A stretch of DNA of 64,000 nucleotides from Prosapia bicincta. Taxonomy: Eukaryota > Arthropoda > Insecta > Hemiptera > Cercopidae. The notes beneath the pieces were generated by a model. The model made no database searches. It was not told the origin of the DNA and was given only the letters and a program-made list of their open reading frames with translations. The position numbers were made by a program, and so were the translations under genes. Below are positions 56,001 through 64,000 of the stretch, in pieces; the first letter of the stretch is position 1; each line of letters starts with the position of its first letter. The stretch spans positions 12,218,026-12,282,025 of the forward strand of contig JBAIZL010000010.1 of NCBI GenBank assembly GCA_036971475.1, read 5' to 3'.

Positions 56001-57230
56001 AACAATAAATAAACCCATGAAATTATATGCTTGTACTGGCTTAGATACATAGATATCATCTTAATCTTATTCAAATGCAACGAAAGACCAATCCATATCT
56101 TCCACAATATACACAACAATATAAAGTTCATACTGGAAACAGAATGACAGAAAACAGTCAACTTCCGACAACCATAAGTTGTATGTTATTGTGAAAAAAA
56201 TACACTTAATTGAAATAAACCTATTCTATTTTTAAAAATCTACTATAAATTTTATTGCCTACATATTAAAATTTCTGACGGAGCTGTGGTAGGTGATAGC
56301 TAGTATGTACATATTCATAAAATCCTGTTTTTGGTAACCTGATTCACAATTAATAGAAAACTTTAGGTTTGATAGCTTCGAAAATGGCTAACCCTGTTTC
56401 CAAAAAGCACATAAAACTGCTGTTTATGGTTCTTACTGATTAGGTGTAATTTTTTAAAATTAAATAAAAAGTGCTAGAGAGATGTAAACTTTTTATGAAT
56501 GAAACTTTACAAAATTAGATGTAAGACTAGCTGTGTGAAACTAATTTTTCCACTGCCAATTTGCGTTATAATAAGGTCATAATATAAAATGAATATAATC
56601 CGAATACATTTCTCTAAAATTAGAAATGTATTATAAATGAATAAAACCTCTTAAGCAAAGAAACTTTTAATTTTTTATAAGGATGTAAATAAAACCTTTT
56701 TGTGACTTAAGAGGTTTTATTTATTTATAATTAAAAATGATACCACAGTTGCTCCAAGTTATTAGAAATGCTTCATTCAAACTTGTAACACAAAAGCACT
56801 ATGTTTACTGTGACCTGAAGAGAAATATTTATTAGTTTAAACTTGTGTATATAAGTTTACATAATTGTAATGTGTGTCAAGGTCATGCAGTCAATCACCC
56901 TCGGGTATTAACAACTGATAAAATTGTTGCCATCATATCAGTATGTGCTGGTTGCATTTCTCTTATATAACCATTTGACCTAAAATCACTGCATTTTAAA
57001 ACTAAAATATGTTGGAATAATATCTCATAAAAATTACTAGTAATTTGGGAATGCTTTGATTATGTCAGGTGATGGAATTACTCTATATAGGTTAATATAC
57101 GAAGTGGAGATATGAATAGAATTTCATAACATATTGTACTTTTCAGCTTCACCTAATTAATTCTTAAATCGAGGTTTAGTAGGTCGCAAGAATGAAGTAT
57201 ATCCTTTTAGGACATAAATAATGAACAAAA
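56000..57230 (+). other. intergenic, nothing recognised
   Basis: AT-rich. A short inverted pair (AAAACCTCTTAAG and complement) near 56643 and 56705 suggests a small foldback. Nothing coding. Confidence 0.4.
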
Positions 57231-57270
57231 ATACTTGTTGAAATTATCCTTGAAAAAATCGTCTTCAGTA

Positions 57271-57510
57271 ATCTTAATAATAAATACACAAAAACCTCTT
57301 AACCACAAACTTTCTTTAATTTACCCTAATGTACATTTCAGTTACAAAGTAACCATCCTCAGAGGGATAACATACAAAGACTCCCTCAGTCTTTGTACTG
57401 AGATAACATGTTATCTCTCTGAGGATGGTTACTTTGTAACTGAAATATACATTAGGGTAAATTAAAGAAAGTTTGTGATTAAGAGGTTTTTGTGTATTTA
57501 TTATTAAATT
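57271..57510. repeat. foldback element with ~95-bp arms
   Basis: Arms 57271-57368 and 57415-57510 are near-perfect reverse complements (AATAAATACACAAAAACCTC at one end and its complement at the other). Both strands therefore read almost the same short peptide, which is an artefact. Central part carries GAGGATGGTTACTTTG. Confidence 0.88.
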
Positions 57511-58207
57511 CAACCACAGTATATTCCTAATAAATAGTTTCAGTAATCTTAATTAATTTTTCCAAATTTTTTTTTCACTCAATATTTTGGCATGTATTAT
57601 ATGAATTTTAATTATTGTTTTTTTTTTTTTTTTGGAGGTCTACTCTAATGCAGGTAATTCTTATAACTTATTCCATTTGAAAATGGGTAACTAAATTTCT
57701 TTTGTCCATAAAATCCTGATGAATCTTTAAAATTAGTTATTTTTTAGTATCAAGATTTGATGTATTATTGCTCAACTTGTTTTCATTAGACACAAAATAA
57801 ATATGTTGAACATGTTTTGAGGATTTGGTAAACATAACATAGCTACATAAAGTTATCTGACATATAGAAAATTATTAATAATTGGAAATGGTCACAAAGT
57901 ACTTGTATATGCCACATATACCAAGTTTTCAATTTGGGAACAAATGTAACTATACAAACAAATTCTTATATACCTTAAGGAACAACCTTATATTTATTCT
58001 TCTTATTGATGTCACGGCAAAAAAAGCAATACTTGGGATATTTTGCACTAGGTCAGTGTATTGTTCAGTGCTTTGAGTCACGGACACCGTTAATCTGTGA
58101 CTACAGCATTGAACAATGCCCTGATCAAGTGTAAAACACATCCGCTGAAAAACATCACTCGGTATTGGTTTTTTGCCAAGTGACATCAATTAGAACATTT
58201 TTTAAAT

Positions 58208-58521
58208 TTTGTAGTCCATTACATTTGGTGAAACTTATTAATCACTTTTACATTAGTTTATGACTATCCGAAGTTTTAATTTTGTAGTCCATTACATTTG
58301 GTGAAACTTATTAATCACTTTTACATTAGTTTATGACTATCAGAATTTTTAATTTTGTAAATTTATGAAAACTTACTGAGATAGAACGTTTTCAATTGCT
58401 TGACACTTCATCAGGAAGACACTGATGAAGATCGCCACCGAGCAATTGAAAACGTTCTATCTCAGTAAGTTTTTATAAATTTACAAAATTTAAAGTTCGT
58501 ATAGTCATAAACTAATGTAAA
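58208..58521. repeat. family-H Penelope terminal repeat, foldback plus 73-bp direct duplication
   Basis: TTTTGTAGTCCATTACATTT occurs at 58208 and 58281 (73-bp duplication). Arms 58320-58400 and 58441-58521 are inverted. The centre holds a plus-strand hammerhead motif. Confidence 0.85.
58416..58463 (+). ncRNA. hammerhead ribozyme motif (family H), intact core
   Basis: CUGAUGA 58422-58428, extra A 58429, stem II GAUCGC (58430-58435) with GCAAUU (58442-58447; one G-U, one C-A mismatch), GAAA 58448-58451. Stem III is A/U with a CG loop, and the triplet UUC ends at 58457. Stem I AGACA/UAUCU has one mismatch. All core bases are present but both long stems carry mismatches, so activity would be weak or absent. 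Confidence 0.6.
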
Positions 58522-58664
58522 AGTGATAAAAAACATTTTTTTTTTTAAAACCCCAAGATGAACAACACTAAAACTGCATTTTTTATATTTATATTTCAAA
58601 AGGTTTCTAATAACATTTTGTACATTATTAAAATTATTATTGTGAATCATTTTAAATAAGCCCG

Positions 58665-58668
<4 letters not shown>

Positions 58669-58699
<31 letters not shown>

Positions 58700-58884
58700 T
58701 TTTTTGGACTAGGAGACTGACAGACTTACCTTGGTAAGAGTCCACTCTGTAGTCTTGAAATAGAAACACATAAAAGCTTTTATGTGTTTCTATTTCAAGA
58801 CTACAGAGTGAACTCTTACCAAGGTAAGTCTGTCAGTCTCCTAGTCCAAAAAATCTAAATAATCTTTACCAACCAAAACTAACC

Positions 58885-58931
<47 letters not shown>
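58669..58931. repeat. near-perfect 160-bp palindrome flanked by (TA)n
   Basis: GATTTTTTGGACTAGGAGAC starts the left arm (58698-58775). The right arm 58776-58855 is its complement with one difference (GAGTCCACTC versus GAGTGAACTC) and almost no spacer. TA runs lie on both sides (58669-58697, 58888-58931). The arms match the ends of the 9.1- and 16.4-kb foldbacks. Confidence 0.93.
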
Positions 58932-58933
<2 letters not shown>

Positions 58934-58934
58934 T

Positions 58935-60087
58935 TTTTTATAATATACGAGGTCATCCTCATAAAACAGTTGTCATATAATGTGGGTTACTTTTTCAGAT
59001 AGTTTCTTTAAAATTAGAAATATTGATTATGTAAACCAGTTATGATAAAAACTGGTTAGGCCTTGTTATCTTATCTAGCTGCTTATAGTATCTCTTCATT
59101 GTTATTCTTTAACATTTTTCTAAACTGTTAAAGAAAATTGTTTCATGCTGGATGCATGGATAACTGTTTTCGTACAAATATTGGCTGACATTTTACAATT
59201 TTTTTATATATAGAATTCATTGTTCAGATATATTAAAATTATAAAGTAAATTATTGTTTATTTCTTTATTACGTATTGTATAGTATGTGAGTCAGCTTAT
59301 TTATATGTTTTATCTATGGAGATGCTTCGAATTTAAAGATTTAACTACATTAAGAATGCATAGTAGAAACAATGATTTTTAAAAAAAATGTCAACTGTAC
59401 AATATTATTTGTTTACTTTTTAAAACGATTAAAGTTTTTATTCATTATGATTATTTTCTTTAATGGATTTTTTATAAGTCATGTTTTTGTAGAAGTTTAA
59501 AATTAATTAATATTATAGTTATTTTTCCACCAGTACCATCTTCGACGAGTCACCAGTTGAAGGGGTATTTCAATCCCGATGTTAATACTTCCAACCTGAT
59601 TCTATCGGAACAAATATTTTGACCTCAAATGGAAACTGAAATTAACAGACAGACATAGTCTTTTCTTGTTTATTTCTTAACAGTTGCTTTGTTATTGTTA
59701 GTGTGCAGAAATGGTATGAAGTTATGTAAGTACTGTCTTATGATGTACCATCACCTAATAACACTAGGTGTGATGAATTGTTACAGGAGTTTTGTCTTGT
59801 ACCATTGTACCTTAAAACTCCAAGGAACAGGCCAACAACACATTACAATCTGGCCTTGGAGAGCCCTGGATTAGTTGATGATCTTAACATTATTTAGCAG
59901 TCAGTATTTAATTTTGTATCTTTTTCCAAATCATTTTTCCTATGGTTATAAAAATTTCTGTTTTGAGTTATTTTAGCACATTAGCCCAATTTTAATCAAA
60001 GCTTTAAAAAAATATTTTTTAAACAGAAATATTGTAATGTATTTGGTAATTATTACCTATTAATAATTATTTGTCTTTTATTTTTAG
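58935..60087 (+). other. sequence upstream of the NNT coding exon
   Basis: AT-rich. TATACGAGGTCATCC at about 58944 resembles a mariner end, without a partner. It ends in the acceptor TTTATTTTTAG (60077-60087). If NNT has a non-coding first exon, this is intron. Confidence 0.5.
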
Positions 60088-60266
60088 ATAAGAATGGCTA
60101 AGTGTTCACTATTGTCTCAAAGAGGGGTGCTGCATGCTTTCCGCAGACGCTTCTCTGTAACGCACAATGCACGAAAAGAAGCGGAAGCTGCGAAACAAAT
60201 TCTTGGACGTCCTTATAAAGAAATGAGCATTGGAGTTCCTAAAGAAATTTGGCAAAATGAAAAAAG
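60088..60266 (+). CDS. NNT: NAD(P) transhydrogenase, mitochondrial: first coding exon
   Basis: Inner-membrane proton-translocating enzyme that transfers hydride from NADH to NADP+ using the proton gradient, supplying mitochondrial NADPH. The acceptor TTTTTAG is followed by six bases and ATG (60094-60096) in a strong context (A at -3, G at +4). The 57 full codons have an arginine-rich, acid-free start with RRRFS (typical transit peptide), then YKEMSIGVPKEIWQNEKR, the opening of the alanine-dehydrogenase-like NAD-binding domain I. Donor GTAATC at 60267, phase 2. The next exon, expected to begin with a VALSP-type sequence, is not visible, so the rest lies beyond 64000. Roughly 1000 further residues are expected for the family. 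Confidence 0.93.
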
Positions 60267-60671
60267 GTAATCATCTTATCATTGTTGATTTAACCATAGT
60301 TTCCTGAAACAGTTGTAAACATTCCCCCCCCCCCCCCATAAAAGTTATAGTCTTTTGAAAGTGGTCTTGAAAGACTTTTCTGTAATATTTCGCCAAGAAT
60401 TAAATGACCTCAACCGTGATAATAATAGAAATAGTTGCATGGTGGAAGAAGGTAGTGAGTGCAAGGCTAAAAGTTCTTGGTTAGATTCCTAGTAGCACCA
60501 AAGAATATCTGTGTCCATTTTCAACCTCCAGGTCAATTTATTTTGAGACAATGAGTATGGTAATAAGCATCGTATCAAATTGATGTTAATATAAACAAAT
60601 TTATTTGATGTAATGATTAAACTTTACTCTAATTTTCAAAGATAAAAACATGGATTATAAATGTGAGAATA
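60267..60671 (+). other. NNT intron start
   Basis: C-run near 60325-60338. GGTTAGATTCC at 60479-60489 resembles an RNA polymerase III B box, so 60431-60505 could be a tRNA-derived SINE. The A box is poor. Confidence 0.3.
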
Positions 60672-61052
60672 GTGCCTATTTAATTACTCAGAACTGGTTG
60701 AAGAGATTAAAGTCTTGTAGTAACATTTGGAATGAAGTGCCTATTTAATTACTCAGAACTGGTTGAAGAGATTAAAGTCTTGTAGTAACATTTGGAATGA
60801 AGTGCCTATTTAATTACTCAGAACTGGTTGAAGAGATTAAAGTCTTGTAGTAACATTTGGAATGAAGTGCCTATTTAATTACTCAGAACTGGTTGAAGAG
60901 ATTAAAGTCTTGTAGTAACATTTGGAATGAAGTGCCTATTTAATTACTCAGAACTGGTTGAAGAGATTAAAGTCTTGTAGTAACATTTGGAATGAAGTGC
61001 CTATTTAATTACTCAGAACTGGTCGAAGAGATTAAAGTCTTGTAGTAACATG
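60672..61052. repeat. 65-bp tandem repeat, 6 copies
   Basis: GTGCCTATTTAATTACTCAG starts units at 60672, 60737, 60802, 60867, 60932 and 60997. Copies are virtually identical (one T/C change in the last), inside the NNT intron. Confidence 0.97.
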
Positions 61053-61460
61053 AGTATAATGTACTGAAGAATATATTGGATTACACGCTTTCCTGTGCTG
61101 ATTGATGAACATTTCTTGAGCAGAATTGTCGTATTTGTACTCTATCTTTAGCTCAGCAACAGACGAGAATTGTCTTATATATCCTCTATCTTAGCTCAGC
61201 ATCGACTGAGTCATGTTATTAGCATATTCGCTCGCATCTATGCAGTAATTTGTTACAAGATTTTGAATATTAGCAATTTAATACCCTGGCAAGAACGTGT
61301 GTTCTAAAAAGCATAATTTTAAAGTTAATTTTTTATAGCACTTTTTAGAGAGTGCAATCAAAATCGTTGCTAGTGTTTACATGAAATAAACAAAAGTGGT
61401 TTTAGGTTTGTAGAAATAAAACAACTGGTTTGCTAGTCAAGCATTGTCATTTATTAATTT

Positions 61461-61504
61461 AGTGGTGATGTTTCAGTATCATCGTTACCATCTTCAGGCC
61501 TCTT
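61461..61504 (-). ncRNA. partner hammerhead-like motif, minus strand
   Basis: Minus strand: AAGAGGC, CUGAAGA, U, GGUA...UACU (stem II with one G-U), GAAA, CAUC, ACC. Core intact, stem I weak (one mismatch in three pairs). Confidence 0.45.
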
Positions 61505-61621
61505 GCCTTGTGGTACAGAGCGAAGTTAACTCCATTTACACCTTATTTAGCCTACTATATCCAGCTCAAAACCATCCTGATTTTCCTGATATTTAGTCCA
61601 TTGACATCAAGGTACAGAGGC

Positions 61622-61671
61622 AAGTAAGGCCTGAAGATGGTAATAAATATCTTATCGAAACGTCGCCACTT
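61622..61671 (+). ncRNA. hammerhead ribozyme motif (third family)
   Basis: Stem I AAGU+GGC (61622-61630) with GCC+ACUU (61665-61671), bulge AA. CUGAAGA 61631-61637, an extra U. Stem II GGUAA (61639-61643) with UUAUC (61652-61656), one G-U. GAAA 61657-61660, a CG loop and cleavage triplet ending UC (61664). Core complete. Stem III is a single pair, as in the shortest Penelope hammerheads. Confidence 0.55.
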
Positions 61672-61739
61672 AATTATTAAATGACTATGCTTGACTCGCA
61701 AACCAGTCGTTTTATTTCTGCAAAATTTAAACCTAGCGA

Positions 61740-64000
61740 GTATAATATGAAGACTAAAGAGAGAGTTGGTTGCATTTGCATTGCAACCATCAGTATCTCC
61801 AATGTTCACACTATCTTGATGTTTATGTTTCTCCCTCTGCAAGACCTAACATTACATAGTTTCATTCCATTATGTGTTTTTCTTATGAGGTTTGGATTGG
61901 AGCAGTAGAGAACACACATTTTTATGTTTTGTCTGTTATTTGACATACATTATATATCTTCTATATTCCTGCTTAGACTTTAATTGCTACACACCTATTT
62001 ACAAGGTTACACTCTTCTGATAAAAATATATAATTAATTAATATTGTACATGATATTATTTTTGAGTATTGTATAAGTATTCTGTGTGTGTGATAACAGC
62101 AGGAAAATTACAGTTTTATATTAACTAGCATTTTATTTTGACATTTACTCACAGGTTTTAACTAAAAAGCTACTTATTCCTTTAAAAAAAATCTTTATGA
62201 AATCTAGAAAATTATTTCATTTATAAATTTGTGTTAAAGAAGTGCATTTTTTAACACAGATTTTGTAACACCTTGTAGTAGAAAAGATGTAGATAAATAA
62301 TAAAATCAAGTGATAATTTCATATTAATGCTGCATTGCACAAAAACTAAAAACATATACTCAAACTAAATTGGCAGGTTTAAAGTCCAAAGCTCAGTGTC
62401 TCATTGTATGTATATGCATAGTACACACAGACTCTCCACACTACTGGACATTGTAAGCTATTTATAAAATTATTTACCTAATGTTATCTCGGCTAATGTT
62501 TACTTTGGCTGATCACCCCAACAATGGTGACCTGCTACTTTGTTCTTTCTTTTCACTGGATAATAGAGAAACATTTTTTATAAAATTTTCCTTGTGTGCT
62601 TACATTACTTTGTTACTAAATTTTGAATATATATTTCTCAAAAATTTGCAATCATTTCCATTTTCCTTCAATCTATTTACATTGTGTTTGCTTCATCTAT
62701 TTAAAAATTTTCCATTCTATGTCTTCTTTTTAAAAAATAGTGTATTTTAAGCTTGTTTTAAAATGAGTCATCATTCTTGAAACTTTCCTCTCCGTATTTC
62801 AGACTGCACCTGCACAACCCTGTAAGCCCCAGCCATAATTTACCCTTATTTTCATAACCTAGGCATCATTATGCAGTTTTTTTTAACATGGTAACACTTC
62901 CCCATTAGAGAATAAATCTATAATTACAACTACACACACACACACACACACGATGCAACAATAACTCCCTGTTTTCAGACTAAAAGGTTTTGTTGTCTAT
63001 AACTTCATAAGCAATTTTAGTCATATTGACTAATTGCCTTGAAACAAAATGCATGCCGTTTCTTTATCTACCAAGTGGTCAACATCCAGTATCAGGGGAG
63101 TTTCATATTCCCATCTACAATTTCCAGGGTTTGGCATCCCTTGCAGTACACACATGTTACCATATTAACACAAAGCATTTTAAAGGTTTATGTAAGAAAC
63201 CAGAAAGTTTACTAGATATGTTTATCCCAGTCAAGCGCTCTGTCACATGTCTTCAGGCTCATGAGCCATACCAAAGAGTTGTGTTTGTACTGTGATCCTA
63301 GTTTTATTCTTCTCAGGCAATATAAGTCCGATAGACTTTTTAAAAATTTATTGAAGAATTGCCTTTGTCTAAATTTTTATTACAATGTGATTTGCTTCTA
63401 GAAATTTTATAATTACCAAATTTTTATAAAATATTTGCATTCCACTAAAATTTTTCATTCATTCATTTTTCATTTCATTATTTTACATTTTTGCTTTATA
63501 TTATTTAAAGGGATTCCTTTAAACAAATATTTCAAGTGTGAATAAAACTGCTGAAGCTGTTAGTTGCAAAGTTAAATCTGTAAATTTAAAAATAGACACT
63601 GAATCAATATTTACAGTGAATGGATTTTATTTTAGGCTGATCTGAAGTGGGAGGGACTAATATTTTGAAACTCGTGGAAAAACTTTCCTGCTTATCAAAA
63701 TTAATTCTCTCTATTCCCTCCCTTTTGTTATACACACATCTTCTTAATGGCAAATATCATGTGTTTTTTAAGTGACTTCCCCTTTTTCAACAAAATTTTA
63801 GACAATATTAAAGACATTTATCCTGTCTTGTACTAATCAGCCTCATGGGAAGGTTACAACTGATGCAAGACAATTTTAACCAGTCTGGACATAGTTAAGC
63901 ATTATGATTTCTCTTATTGATGTATCGAGCCTCTTCTACTCAAGATCTCATAACATAACTCAGAGTCTATTGTCTTGCCCTGAAACAATAAATCAACAAG
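61740..64000 (+). other. NNT intron (continues beyond window)
   Basis: AT-rich. (CA)n at 62933-62950. Open frames at 62481-62750 and 63026-63295 have no recognisable family and no splice support. Confidence 0.5.

Larger units (their letters stand above)
61398..61735. repeat. foldback element with a hammerhead-like motif in each arm
   Basis: Arms about 61398-61508 and 61625-61735 are inverted copies (AAAACAACTGGTTTGCTAGTC and its diverged complement). The right arm has a plus-strand motif and the left arm a minus-strand motif, so the two would be transcribed from opposite strands. Confidence 0.8.

Noticed and set aside
60267..64000. Second NNT exon inside the window
   Set aside because: No segment reads a VALSP-like start with acceptor and phase 2; open frames at 62481 and 63026 do not resemble NNT.

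Overview
Eukaryotic, AT-rich invertebrate genomic DNA. The genes have spliced exons with GT-AG introns of 88 bp to 7 kb. Introns and the intergenic region carry many decayed transposons, tandem arrays and (TA)n tracts. Protein similarity points to a metazoan, and the load of Penelope-like elements, mariner and Tigger remnants fits an arthropod, possibly a chelicerate. That placement is inference; no species is claimed.

Layout. (1) 180-23725, plus strand: the last ten coding exons of UDP-glucose:glycoprotein glucosyltransferase (UGGT), the folding sensor of ER glycoprotein quality control. All splice phases agree and give 518 uninterrupted codons ending in an HSEL ER-retention signal. (2) 23726-60087: about 36 kb with no host coding exon that I can recognise. 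It holds a LINE RNase H fragment, mariner and Tigger transposase pseudogenes, foldback elements, a 6.2-kb minisatellite of 54-bp units (about 115 copies) and a 26-bp array. (3) 60088-60266, plus strand: the first coding exon of mitochondrial NAD(P) transhydrogenase (NNT), with a likely transit peptide. The rest of that gene lies beyond the window. UGGT and NNT lie in tandem on the same strand, with no visible functional coupling.

The most interesting layer is the Penelope-like retroelement (PLE) material. There is one nearly full-length pseudogene with reverse transcriptase, zinc-finger-like linker and GIY-YIG endonuclease (6.3-8.66 kb). At least three further endonuclease fragments come from different families (9.6-9.96, 11.17-11.47 and 55.8-56.0 kb). 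Several type I hammerhead ribozyme-like motifs lie in PLE-terminal or foldback sequence (11.7, 24.3, 31.95, 34.26, 58.43 and 61.46-61.67 kb). In every well-preserved copy, one extra nucleotide sits between the CUGANGA box and stem II, and stem III is minimal with a two-base loop. One copy has lost the core G12. Another keeps a perfect but different stem I. A PLE-associated foldback element also ends about 16 bp before a UGGT exon.
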